The notes below the pieces were generated by a model that saw only the letters and a list, made by a program, of their open reading frames with translations, did no database searches and was not told where the DNA came from. A stretch of 64,000 nucleotides of DNA from Algoriphagus sediminis (lineage in GTDB: Bacteria; Bacteroidota; Bacteroidia; Cytophagales; Cyclobacteriaceae), in assembly GCF_030403435.1 (NCBI RefSeq), contig NZ_JAUEPH010000001.1:1-64000 (forward strand), given 5' to 3'. Positions 9,797 through 17,493 of this stretch are shown here, one piece after another. Numbering within the stretch: position 1 is the stretch's first letter; each line of letters opens with the position of its first letter. A program made the position numbers and the translations under genes.

Positions 9797-10594
9797 TTAA
9801 GTTGAAAATTTAATTATTTGATGAATCTTAGTTCCATGACGATCTTTATTGAGGATTACTCCTATTTCTTTATCTGATTTTGATCGTAATTGTAAAAAGG
9901 CTGTCTTCCCATTTTTATCTGGGTATGCATATAACCTGGTCTCTTTTATTTTATCACTGATTGAAAAAAATGAATCAATTTTGCTTGTTTCTGAAATGAA
10001 GTCACTCACGGAAAGTAATGGAAATCGCTTTTCTGGATTTTCGACCATACATAAAACTTCGTCGCAGAATTTTTCAGACTTCAAGAATTCAGCTTTCTCA
10101 TTAGCCATTGTTGCTATCTCAAGAAATGACTGTTTGGGGTCCGCAAATGAAATTCCGATGATCCCGATTTTTTTTTCTTCACTTTTTCTTATTGTATAAG
10201 GCTGAACTAATGACTGATTCTCTAAGCATGTGATATCTAAATTGCTATTCACCAAAGGAATATTTGAATTCGAAACACTTTCTGAAAGAGATTCACTATC
10301 CATCCTATATAAGTCATCTCCAAATAGCGCCACTGATACCCGAAGACTTTCGGGAACTTTCCTGTTGTACCCTTTGACTTTGTCGAATTGGTCTACACCT
10401 AAAACAAGTGGAGATTTATTTTTATACGCCTTTATTAAGTCTTCAAAGATACTTTTCTCCAACTCCTTTGCTTGAAAAGTTGAAGAGTTGAATTGCATTT
10501 TAGGTTCGTTTCCAAAACCAGGTAAACTCGGTAAAGAAAATAAAACAACCAATGCCGCCGAATCCCTTAAAAATTTTCTTCGATTATTCTCCAT
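9797..10594 (-). CDS. Tat-signal protein resembling a degenerate 5'-nucleotidase/metallophosphatase N-domain
   Basis: This 265-residue protein has an N-terminus NNRRKFLRDSAALVVLFSLP, a twin-arginine motif followed by a short hydrophobic stretch, so export by the Tat pathway is likely. Around residues 110-150 the pattern IPLVNSNLDI ... PYTIRKSEEKKIGIIGIS matches the 'sanL ... Y-xx-(E/K)-x-x-x-K-(V/I)-G-(I/V)-I-G' stretch of UshA-type 5'-nucleotidases. I cannot find the family's metal-ligand motifs (D-x-H near the start, G-N-H-E, H-x-H), so it may be catalytically dead. It is followed after 11 bases by the first collar gene. A substrate-binding or chaperone role for the operon is possible but unproven. 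Confidence 0.5.
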   Translation of the reverse strand: MENNRRKFLRDSAALVVLFSLPSLPGFGNEPKMQFNSSTFQAKELEKSIFEDLIKAYKNKSPLVLGVDQFDKVKGYNRKVPESLRVSVALFGDDLYRMDSESLSESVSNSNIPLVNSNLDITCLENQSLVQPYTIRKSEEKKIGIIGISFADPKQSFLEIATMANEKAEFLKSEKFCDEVLCMVENPEKRFPLLSVSDFISETSKIDSFFSISDKIKETRLYAYPDKNGKTAFLQLRSKSDKEIGVILNKDRHGTKIHQIIKFST

Positions 10595-10725
10595 AAAAAA
10601 ATCTTTGCGAGAATGTAGTGATAAACTCGATGATTGCCAAAAGAATTAACTCTTGAAAAATTTTATCTTCGAATTAATAACTTACAAATAGTAGAATTAC
10701 TAGATTAAATAGAATGAATTTCATC
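10595..10725. other. 131-base AT-rich intergenic stretch, no clear element
   Basis: This is the largest gap inside the seven-gene minus-strand run, between the formyltransferase-like gene and the Tat-signal gene. I see no strong hairpin followed by a T-run and no good TTTG-N19-21-TAnnTTTG match. An internal promoter cannot be excluded. Confidence 0.4.
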
Positions 10726-11637
10726 CTAAACCAAAATATCCTTCGTAGTAACTCCCAAAGCTGCAAACTTCTGAGAGCTGATATAAGACTGATCAACTTT
10801 CAAAATATTTATCCTAAGACATTTGAAGTCGGAGCACAGTACAAATACCCCGTAAGTTCCATCTGAGTAGATAATGGAGCCTGGGCTAAATGCACCTTGA
10901 TTATCCATATCTGCTGGACTGACTTCCATAATCCGAATAATCCCACCTCGAAAGGAGGTAATTGCCCCACCATAAGCGGGATTACAGGCATTGACCAAAT
11001 ATTCAATTTCCTGGCTACTTTGCTTTCGCCAATCAATTCGTATTTCTTCACCCGTTGGTTTGCCTAGCGGTTTAGGGTTTATCGGGATATCCCCTATCCC
11101 ATCCAATCCTGACTCAATTGAAGTCAGCAGCCTGGGTAGCTCCAGGGCAACAGTATTCGCCAGTCTTGCCCCAAGTAATCCATAATTTTCACCAGGGAAA
11201 ATCTGTACAATCTTTTTAGACAGAGCTATTCCAGAATCCCAGTTCTCGTCTATCTGGTGGAAGGTAATTTCATTTTGTTTTTCACCATTTTTCAATGTCC
11301 AGAATAAGGGATCAGGGCCAGCATATTTTGGAAGTGAACCAAAATGAATATTAATCACTCCCTTTGGAAAAGCATCAATAATGTGTTTTGGAATTAGCTT
11401 CTTAAATCCCAGCATTAGTCCCAGATCAATCTTTTGATCTTGAATAATTTGAACTAAATCCCCATCATTTGACCATGGTATAATATCCCATTTCTGGCTC
11501 TCCATGGCTTCTACGAGTTCAGTTCTCTTTTTGGCGTCCCTCTCTGTAACGACTACACCTCCGAGTTGGGTGGTTATGGAAAGCTGGTAAAGTGAAGACA
11601 GGCTCCAAATACTATTGGTGAAAAAAAGTACTTTCAT
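10726..11637 (-). CDS. Formyltransferase-fold enzyme (Fmt/PurN-like, stand-alone paralogue)
   Basis: This 303-residue protein has the formyl-transferase N-domain. VINIHFGSLPKYAGPDPLFW (about residues 94-113) matches the N-x-H-x-S-x-L-P-x-(Y/W)-x-G-P signature. N96, H98 and D134 (in D-E-N-W-D-S-G-I) correspond to the Asn-His-Asp catalytic triad of 10-formyl-tetrahydrofolate enzymes, so it looks active. A C-terminal domain of about 100 residues resembles the Fmt C-domain. The operon setting (adhesin, collar proteins, hydroxylase fragment) does not fit the housekeeping methionyl-tRNA formyltransferase. Transfer of a formyl group to an amino sugar or side chain is more plausible. The acceptor is unknown. 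Confidence 0.72.
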   Translation of the reverse strand: MKVLFFTNSIWSLSSLYQLSITTQLGGVVVTERDAKKRTELVEAMESQKWDIIPWSNDGDLVQIIQDQKIDLGLMLGFKKLIPKHIIDAFPKGVINIHFGSLPKYAGPDPLFWTLKNGEKQNEITFHQIDENWDSGIALSKKIVQIFPGENYGLLGARLANTVALELPRLLTSIESGLDGIGDIPINPKPLGKPTGEEIRIDWRKQSSQEIEYLVNACNPAYGGAITSFRGGIIRIMEVSPADMDNQGAFSPGSIIYSDGTYGVFVLCSDFKCLRINILKVDQSYISSQKFAALGVTTKDILV

Positions 11638-11687
11638 GTTTTATTTATCAATTAAAATCACCTCTTGGTAAAACCCCAAATCAAATC

Positions 11688-11978
11688 TTAGTACAATAAT
11701 GGAAGATAAGTTGATTTCAGCAATTTTGGAGTTTTTAAAAGAAACGGTGTAAAAATAAATTCATGATCACCAGGGATAGCTGAAGCCATCAAAATGTGAT
11801 GATCTTTACCTGACTGGGCTGTGAGAGGTAGTATCGCCCAATCACCTTCATAGTTCTGCCGTACAAAATGACCAACACAGTATTCGTTTTCTAAGGCGAT
11901 TAACTCCTCTTTAAGCTTTACAGAGTCAAACTTAAAAGGTAACCTCGCCAAATCCGGCAGGACGATATCATCATTCAT
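11688..11978 (-). CDS. N-terminal fragment of an aspartyl/asparaginyl beta-hydroxylase-like protein
   Basis: This 96-residue protein matches only the opening part of bacterial aspartyl/asparaginyl beta-hydroxylase-domain proteins: L-P-F-K-F-D-x-x-K-L-K near residue 13, H-F-x-x-x-x-Y-E-G-D-W-A-x-L-P-L in the middle, and F-T-P-F-L-L near residue 80. The frame stops at LPLLY, just before the double-stranded beta-helix that would bear the H-x-D...H iron ligands. Only 50 bases separate it from the next gene, so the catalytic half is absent rather than shifted in frame. It could be a decayed remnant or a small stand-alone domain. It is the first gene after a good promoter. Confidence 0.6.
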   Translation of the reverse strand: MNDDIVLPDLARLPFKFDSVKLKEELIALENEYCVGHFVRQNYEGDWAILPLTAQSGKDHHILMASAIPGDHEFIFTPFLLKTPKLLKSTYLPLLY

Positions 11979-12037
11979 AGTGATTTCTTGATTGGCACTT
12001 TCATTTATAGATGGATTCGGTGAAAAATTGGATTAAC

Positions 12038-12071
12038 CATAAGTATTGACTCCACGCCAATATATCAAAAA
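12038..12071 (-). promoter_or_regulatory. Predicted Bacteroidota-type promoter for the hydroxylase-fragment/collar/adhesin operon
   Basis: On the minus strand TTTTTG (12066-12071) is followed by a 20-base spacer and TACTTATG (12038-12045). This is one mismatch from the consensus TTTG-N19-21-TAnnTTTG. The expected transcript start near 12031 leaves a leader of about 50 bases before the ATG at 11978. Confidence 0.55.
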
Positions 12072-12120
12072 GGCAATAAGCCATTCCTCACATTGGTTAA
12101 GGCTGGCTGAGTTTATTTGT

Positions 12121-12128
12121 TATTTTTG
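12121..12128 (+). promoter_or_regulatory. Predicted -7 box upstream of the AGCS symporter gene
   Basis: TATTTTTG is an exact match to TAnnTTTG and lies 70 bases before the start codon. The best upstream TTG (12093-12095) is spaced 25 bases away, slightly longer than consensus, so the -33 element is weak. Confidence 0.45.
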
Positions 12129-12198
12129 CAACTTCAATAGATTTTAAGGCTTCATGTAAGTAGCATTTTGAACTTACCTGAAGGGAAAACAAACCAAC

Positions 12199-13620
12199 AT
12201 GAATGATATAATCCAGGTCATTAATGACATCGTCTGGAGCGACGCACTTATTGTACTTTGCCTCGGTGCCGGCATCTTCTTCTCAATCAAAACCAAATTT
12301 CTTCAGGTTACCTTCTTTCGGGAAATGATTTCCTTGCTTTTCAGGGGAAAAGCTTCTGATCAGGGTGTGTCCTCCTTTCAGGCTTTTGCCATCGCCATCT
12401 CAGGCCGGGTAGGAACAGGAAATATTGCAGGCGTGGCAACTGCCATAGCTATGGGCGGTCCCGGTGCGATCTTTTGGATGTGGGTGATCGCTTTTCTTGG
12501 AGCTTCCTCAGCATTCATAGAATCCACTTTAGGCCAGATTTACAAAGAAGTGGATGATGGACAATACCGTGGTGGACCAGCCTTCTACATAGAAAAAGGC
12601 CTAAAAATTAAATGGTATGCAATGGTTTTTGCTTTTGCCACCATTATGGCCACTGCCCTCTTTATGCCGGGTGTTCAAAGTAATAGTATAGCTCTAAGTG
12701 TGGAAAATGCATTTGGGATAGATCCTTTCTACACGGCCATAGTTGTGACAGCATGTCTTGCGGTGATTATCATCGGAGGTGTAAGGAGAATCAGTATTGT
12801 CGCTGAAATCGTAGTTCCCATCATGGCAGCAGCCTATATTTTTATGGCTTTGTTGATTATTGGTATAAATATTACCGAGGTTCCGGCGATTTTTGGATTG
12901 ATAATCAAATCCGCATTTAATCTAGAGGCTGCCTTCAGTGGTGTATTTGGTATGGCCATCGCCTGGGGTGTAAAAAGAGGTATTTACTCAAATGAAGCAG
13001 GACAGGGAACTGCTCCTCATGCCGCTTCTGCAGCTGAGGTAAGCCATCCGGTAAAGCAAGGCTTGGTTCAGGCTTTCTCAGTCTATGTGGATACGATTTT
13101 CGTCTGTACCGCTACAGCTCTGATGATTCTATTTACGGGACAGTATAATGTAGAAAATCCTGATGGAGGGTACATAGTCGAAAATCTTCCTGGGGTGGAG
13201 TTTGGACCTGAGTATACCCAATTTGCTATTGCAAGTGAATTCCCAACCATCGGGCAAGGATTTATCGCCATTTCCTTGTTTTTCTTTGCCTTTACTACGG
13301 TTCTCGCCTATTACTATATTGCTGAAACCAACCTTACTTACTTGTTCAGAGGAAAGAGCAATAAAATTGCTTTAAATGCGCTAAGGGTTTTAATATTGGC
13401 TGCTACTTTCTATGGATGTGTGAAAACAGCTGAAGCAGCCTGGATGCTTGGAGATATCGGTGTGGGATTAATGGCCTGGTTAAACATTGTTGCTATTTTC
13501 TTACTTCGCAAGCCTGCATTGAAAGCATTTGAAGATTACAAAAGGCAGAAAAAGGAAGGAAAAGATCCCGTTTTCAAAGCATCTGAAAATGGAATAGAAA
13601 ACGCAGATTTCTGGAAATAA
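12199..13620 (+). CDS. Sodium:alanine/amino-acid symporter, AGCS family
   Basis: This 473-residue inner-membrane protein has about ten hydrophobic segments. The AGCS signature GRVGTGNIAGVATAIAMGG lies at residues 69-87. GVKRGIYSNEAGQGTAPHA near residue 253 is the other hallmark of the family, which imports alanine or glycine with sodium. Length is typical. The gene stands alone: its own -7 box lies upstream, and a strong terminator follows six bases after the stop. Divergence from the minus-strand adhesin operon leaves a 220-base shared upstream region. Substrate preference cannot be read from the sequence. Confidence 0.93.
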   Translation: MNDIIQVINDIVWSDALIVLCLGAGIFFSIKTKFLQVTFFREMISLLFRGKASDQGVSSFQAFAIAISGRVGTGNIAGVATAIAMGGPGAIFWMWVIAFLGASSAFIESTLGQIYKEVDDGQYRGGPAFYIEKGLKIKWYAMVFAFATIMATALFMPGVQSNSIALSVENAFGIDPFYTAIVVTACLAVIIIGGVRRISIVAEIVVPIMAAAYIFMALLIIGINITEVPAIFGLIIKSAFNLEAAFSGVFGMAIAWGVKRGIYSNEAGQGTAPHAASAAEVSHPVKQGLVQAFSVYVDTIFVCTATALMILFTGQYNVENPDGGYIVENLPGVEFGPEYTQFAIASEFPTIGQGFIAISLFFFAFTTVLAYYYIAETNLTYLFRGKSNKIALNALRVLILAATFYGCVKTAEAAWMLGDIGVGLMAWLNIVAIFLLRKPALKAFEDYKRQKKEGKDPVFKASENGIENADFWK

Positions 13621-13625
13621 TCAAA

Positions 13626-13657
13626 AGGCTCCTAATTTTAATTGGAGCCTTTTTTTA
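13626..13657 (+). terminator. Rho-independent terminator of the AGCS symporter gene (probably bidirectional)
   Basis: AGGCTCC (13626-13632) and GGAGCCT (13644-13650) form a perfect 7-bp stem with an 11-base loop, followed by seven or more Ts. The end of the convergent AI-2E-family gene lies in the loop. Its strand also has a short T-run after the stem, so the element may serve both genes. Confidence 0.85.
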
Positions 13658-14735
13658 GCCCTATTTTCTTCTTCAGAATTGACCAATAATTTTCATTTTC
13701 CTCGATAATTTTCACCGAGTCACTTAGCAGAAATCCATAGGCTTTGTAATCATCGCTTTGCTCCAAAGTCAACTTGATCACGCCAATTAACGGGATACAA
13801 AGAACCATCCCAGATACTCCCCAAAGCCATCCTCCAAAAAGGATTGCGAGGACTACCGCGAGTGCATTGACCTTGACCTGAGATCCTACCACTGTGGGAG
13901 TGATTATATTATTCTCGAATAGCTGCAAGCCCCAAAGCACCAACATAGTTAAGAGTGGATAAATCAAAGAATCTGTGGTTAAAAACATAAAGAAAATAGC
14001 CACGGAAGAACTGATAATCACACCTACGTAAGGGATGGGGTTTAGCACCCCAACCAAAACAGCAAAAAGAATAAAATACTCACTTCCGATCAAGTAGAAA
14101 TAGATACCTGAGAGTACCGACAGCATGATCGTTACTTTTACTAAACCAACCAAATAAGACTTAATCAGGTCACCCGTTGACCTAGCCCATCTGATCACCT
14201 GCTCATTCGGGTCATCTGAAACCTTAAGAAGGAAACTTGTGAAAAAATCCTTGTAGTACATTAAAAGGAAAACATAGAGAGGCACAATACCGCCAAGCGT
14301 AATAGACTTACCTGTAGCAAAAAGAGTTCTGCTCAGATTTTCCACGCTTAACATTTCCATTAAGCCAATACTTTCAAGAGAACCCTCAACATCTAGATTA
14401 AAAAAGTCAAGTATATCCTTGAGGTAGGTATTTGATTTTGATTTGAGCTGCTCCCCTATTTCTGGAATATCTCTTGCCAGATTAATAACCTGATTAAAAA
14501 GAACATATAATACTCCTATCACAAAGACGCTTACTACAAGGATACTGATGACTATAGCCAAGGCCCTAGGAACTCGTTTCAACTCAAGCCAGTGAGCCAT
14601 AGGGTACAAGGCGAAAGCAAAAAAAACGCCCCATAGAAGTGGTACAAAAAGAAAGGCTCCTTCTTTCAAAATGATCACGCCAAAAACAATAAGCATGGCG
14701 GCATAGGCCCATTGCTGAAGTCTGCTGGTATTCAT
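13638..14735 (-). CDS. AI-2E family transporter (PF01594-type permease)
   Basis: This 365-residue membrane protein starts from the ATG at 14735 (MNTSRLQQWAY). An in-frame ATG 16 codons upstream would add a hydrophilic stretch and is less likely. Three hydrophobic segments at the N-terminus, a long soluble region and a C-terminal membrane bundle containing V-L-N-P-I-P-Y-V-G and E-N-N-I-I-T-P-x-x-V-G-S-Q-V define the family. Members include the E. coli AI-2 exporter TqsA, but most have unknown substrates, and some are Na+/H+ antiporters. It converges on the AGCS gene and shares its terminator. Confidence 0.85.
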   Translation of the reverse strand: MNTSRLQQWAYAAMLIVFGVIILKEGAFLFVPLLWGVFFAFALYPMAHWLELKRVPRALAIVISILVVSVFVIGVLYVLFNQVINLARDIPEIGEQLKSKSNTYLKDILDFFNLDVEGSLESIGLMEMLSVENLSRTLFATGKSITLGGIVPLYVFLLMYYKDFFTSFLLKVSDDPNEQVIRWARSTGDLIKSYLVGLVKVTIMLSVLSGIYFYLIGSEYFILFAVLVGVLNPIPYVGVIISSSVAIFFMFLTTDSLIYPLLTMLVLWGLQLFENNIITPTVVGSQVKVNALAVVLAILFGGWLWGVSGMVLCIPLIGVIKLTLEQSDDYKAYGFLLSDSVKIIEENENYWSILKKKIGLKKGSN

Positions 14736-14842
14736 GATTATCCATTCAGCACATTCTTTCGGCCTTAACCCATAAGGATTCAAGACTGGTGCTAATTTTT
14801 AATTATATTCCCTTGCTTCAATCTATTCAATTTATTTTCACT

Positions 14843-15697
14843 ATGAAAAAATTTCAATTAACCCTAGGCTTCTTTTTAATAAGCCTAGTTGCTTTTGGCC
14901 AATTTGGTACTGATAGCTTACCCGTCTACAGTGAGGTTATGCAGAAAACACTCAAGGCCGCCATCACCTATCCTAATAGCTACCAAGAAGGGAATTCTCG
15001 ATATCCCGTTCTTTATCTCTTGCACGGAGGTAGCGGAGCCTTTGATGATTGGCATAGAAAAGTGACTGAGAAGGGATTGGTTCAGCGAATGGCAAATGAA
15101 TATGATTTGATAATAGTTACTCCAGGTGTGGGACCCTCCTCATACTATTTTGACAGTCCACTGCTGGATTCAGTGCAGTATGCCACTTACATGATCAAAG
15201 AATTAATCCCCTTTATCGATTCAAAATTCAGAACTATTGCGAAAAAGGAATCCAGAGCGATTACCGGGCTGTCCATGGGTGGTCATGGAGCAATAACCTT
15301 AGCAGCTAAAAACCCTGATTTATTCATTGCTGCAGGATCGATGAGTGGGGTAATGAACATTGATACGAGATTGTGGAAAGTTCCAGAGAATTTTAGGAAA
15401 AGTAGACAAGGGCAGCAGTTGGCAATGCTCGGGAAAATTCAGTACGATGCTCCATTCTCTAAGTATACAGCTGTAGGACTGGTACCCGAATTACAAAAGG
15501 CAGAACTAGCTCTAATTATCGATTGTGGAGTGGATGATTTCCTCATTGAAACCAACCGACAGATGCATAAACTGCTTTTAGACAAAAAGGTAGATCATGA
15601 ATATATCGAGCGCCCCGGTGCCCACACCTGGCCATATTGGACTGAGGCATTACCCGTTCATATGGTGTTTTTTGACAAGTATTTAAAAAGAAATTAG
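14843..15697 (+). CDS. Secreted esterase, esterase D/tributyrin-esterase type (PF00756)
   Basis: This 284-residue alpha/beta hydrolase starts at the ATG at 14843, chosen because it opens a clean signal peptide (MKKFQLTLGFFLISLVAFGQ). Oxyanion region YLLHGGSGAFDDW lies at about residues 58-70. The nucleophile elbow GLSMGGHG gives Ser144. An Asp near DCGVDDF and the His in GAHTWPYW complete the triad. The family hydrolyses acyl esters, often acetyl or feruloyl groups on carbohydrates. The product is predicted to be periplasmic or exported. The next gene starts 61 bases on. Confidence 0.85.
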   Translation: MKKFQLTLGFFLISLVAFGQFGTDSLPVYSEVMQKTLKAAITYPNSYQEGNSRYPVLYLLHGGSGAFDDWHRKVTEKGLVQRMANEYDLIIVTPGVGPSSYYFDSPLLDSVQYATYMIKELIPFIDSKFRTIAKKESRAITGLSMGGHGAITLAAKNPDLFIAAGSMSGVMNIDTRLWKVPENFRKSRQGQQLAMLGKIQYDAPFSKYTAVGLVPELQKAELALIIDCGVDDFLIETNRQMHKLLLDKKVDHEYIERPGAHTWPYWTEALPVHMVFFDKYLKRN

Positions 15698-15758
15698 AAA
15701 GCGAAGCTGATCTTTCTTCATCAGGGTCTATTTTCAGGCTTCCATTGCAAAATCACCC

Positions 15759-16898
15759 ATGCACAAATTTGATTCAATTCGTCCTTTCTATGATTCTGAA
15801 GTAAACAAGGCTATCCAGTCTATCATCAATGACCCCATGCTGGAGGCCATGATGAAATTCACCTTTCCGGAGGATGAAAATATGACCTGGAAGCTTCTGA
15901 TGCTTCACACGCATTCTCTGAGAGATTTCCAGATAAACTTTATTTATCCTGGGCTTAAAAAGGTTTTAGAAAAAAGCTCCGAAGGACTGACTTTTTCGGG
16001 TTTTGAAAAGCTAGAACCAAACACCGCATACCTTTTTATCTCAAACCACAGGGACATCGTTCTTGACACCTCCCTGCTCAATAGTTGTCTGTATGAAAAT
16101 GGTCTGGTGATGACCACTTCCGCCATCGGGGATAATCTGGTAAAAAGGCCATTTTTAAATACCCTGAGCCGGTTGAATAGAAACTTTGTTATCGAACGCG
16201 GTGCTCAAGGCAGGAAATTACTTGAAAATTCGAATCTGGTTTCTTCATACATTCATAATGCCATTCTCCATGAAAACAGGAGTGTTTGGACCGCACAGCG
16301 TGAAGGCCGAAGCAAGGATGGAAATGATCTCACACATAAAGGGGTCTTGAAGATGTTGACTTTGGCCCATGAGGGCCAAAATCCATTTGATTCTTTCAAA
16401 GAGCTAAAACTGGTTCCGGTTTCAATTTCCTATGAATATGACCCTACTGATATCCTGAAACTTCCTGAACTAATTGCAAAATCATTGGGTGAAAAGTACA
16501 TCAAAAGTGAGAATGAAGATTTCCTGAATCTTCTTCGGGGAATTATCGGAACCAAAAAACACATCCACATTCATGTTCATGGAACCATTGAAGATGATTT
16601 GGACCAAATCAATCAGGAAGATGGAAATCTATCAGAAAAGCTAACCCTTCTTACTGAGGTGATCGACAGGTACATCCTCCAAGGGTATAAGCTTTGGCCT
16701 AGCAAATACATAGCTTGTGATTTATTGAATAATTCAGATCGCTATTCTGACCAATATACAGCAGAGGAAAAACAGGCTTTTATGACCAGATTTGAAGAAA
16801 AGGTAAAAACCGATGACCCAGTCACCCGACAAAATTTCCTTTCGATGTATGCCAATCCCGTAGTCAATAAGGAAAAGTTAAGCGCGTCTCAAGAATGA
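15759..16898 (+). CDS. PlsB/PlsC-superfamily glycerolipid acyltransferase
   Basis: This 379-residue protein belongs to the 1-acylglycerol-3-phosphate acyltransferase superfamily (PF01553). The HX4D-type active-site block appears at residues 96-103 as NHRDIVLD, where the histidine (97) is followed by Asp at +2 and +6, not the textbook +5. Later blocks FVIERG and REGRSKDGND match the family's substrate- and acyl-binding motifs. No signal peptide or clear membrane segment is seen, so it is probably a peripheral inner-membrane enzyme of phospholipid synthesis. Its stop overlaps the start of the cyclophilin gene by four bases (ATGA). Confidence 0.82.
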   Translation: MHKFDSIRPFYDSEVNKAIQSIINDPMLEAMMKFTFPEDENMTWKLLMLHTHSLRDFQINFIYPGLKKVLEKSSEGLTFSGFEKLEPNTAYLFISNHRDIVLDTSLLNSCLYENGLVMTTSAIGDNLVKRPFLNTLSRLNRNFVIERGAQGRKLLENSNLVSSYIHNAILHENRSVWTAQREGRSKDGNDLTHKGVLKMLTLAHEGQNPFDSFKELKLVPVSISYEYDPTDILKLPELIAKSLGEKYIKSENEDFLNLLRGIIGTKKHIHIHVHGTIEDDLDQINQEDGNLSEKLTLLTEVIDRYILQGYKLWPSKYIACDLLNNSDRYSDQYTAEEKQAFMTRFEEKVKTDDPVTRQNFLSMYANPVVNKEKLSASQE

Positions 16899-17464
16899 AA
16901 AAGATATCCTTTTTAATCGTATTAGGATTTTTGCTAGGTTCAATGGCTTTTGCCCAAGAAAAAAAGCCTATTGGTCAAATCATCACCCCTATAGGGGAAA
17001 TTTGGATAGAACTAGACGAAAGGACACCAAATCATAAGGCCAGTTTCATCGAACTGGCAGAGGCAGGATATTGGGATTCCTTGAGTTTTAATCGGGTCAT
17101 CCCAAATTTTGTAGCCCAGGGTGGTTGTCCAGATACCCCTGAGGGATTTAATGATCCCGAATATTTGCTTGAACCTGAATTTGACCCCGAATTAAAACAC
17201 ATCTATGGAGCTGTGGGTGCAGGTCGGGATGGAAATCCAGATAAGCTTTCTGCTAGATGTCAGTTCTATATCGTCCAAAATAAAGATGGACTTGCGAGGT
17301 TAGATGGCGATTATACAGTCTTTGGGAAGGTTATTAAAGGTATGGATATCGTGGACCGGATTGTCAATGTGCCACGAGATGAAACAGACGAACCCGAAAC
17401 CAGAGTTTCGCTGGATGTAAACATCATTTACTTATCCATGGAAGAAATAAAAAAGCAGAATTAA
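16895..17464 (+). CDS. Periplasmic cyclophilin-type peptidyl-prolyl isomerase
   Basis: This 189-residue protein has a signal peptide ending near AFAQE and a complete cyclophilin domain. F-N-R-V-I-P-N-F-V-A-Q-G-G-C-P lies at about residues 67-81, S-A-R-C-Q-F-Y-I-V near 128, and L-D-G-D-Y-T-V-F-G-K-V near 145. The ATG overlaps the preceding acyltransferase stop by four bases, indicating translational coupling. It is expected to accelerate folding of exported proteins by proline cis-trans isomerisation. Confidence 0.9.
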   Translation: MKKISFLIVLGFLLGSMAFAQEKKPIGQIITPIGEIWIELDERTPNHKASFIELAEAGYWDSLSFNRVIPNFVAQGGCPDTPEGFNDPEYLLEPEFDPELKHIYGAVGAGRDGNPDKLSARCQFYIVQNKDGLARLDGDYTVFGKVIKGMDIVDRIVNVPRDETDEPETRVSLDVNIIYLSMEEIKKQN

Positions 17465-17493
17465 CCCTAACTTTTATAGTCTAAAAACCACAT

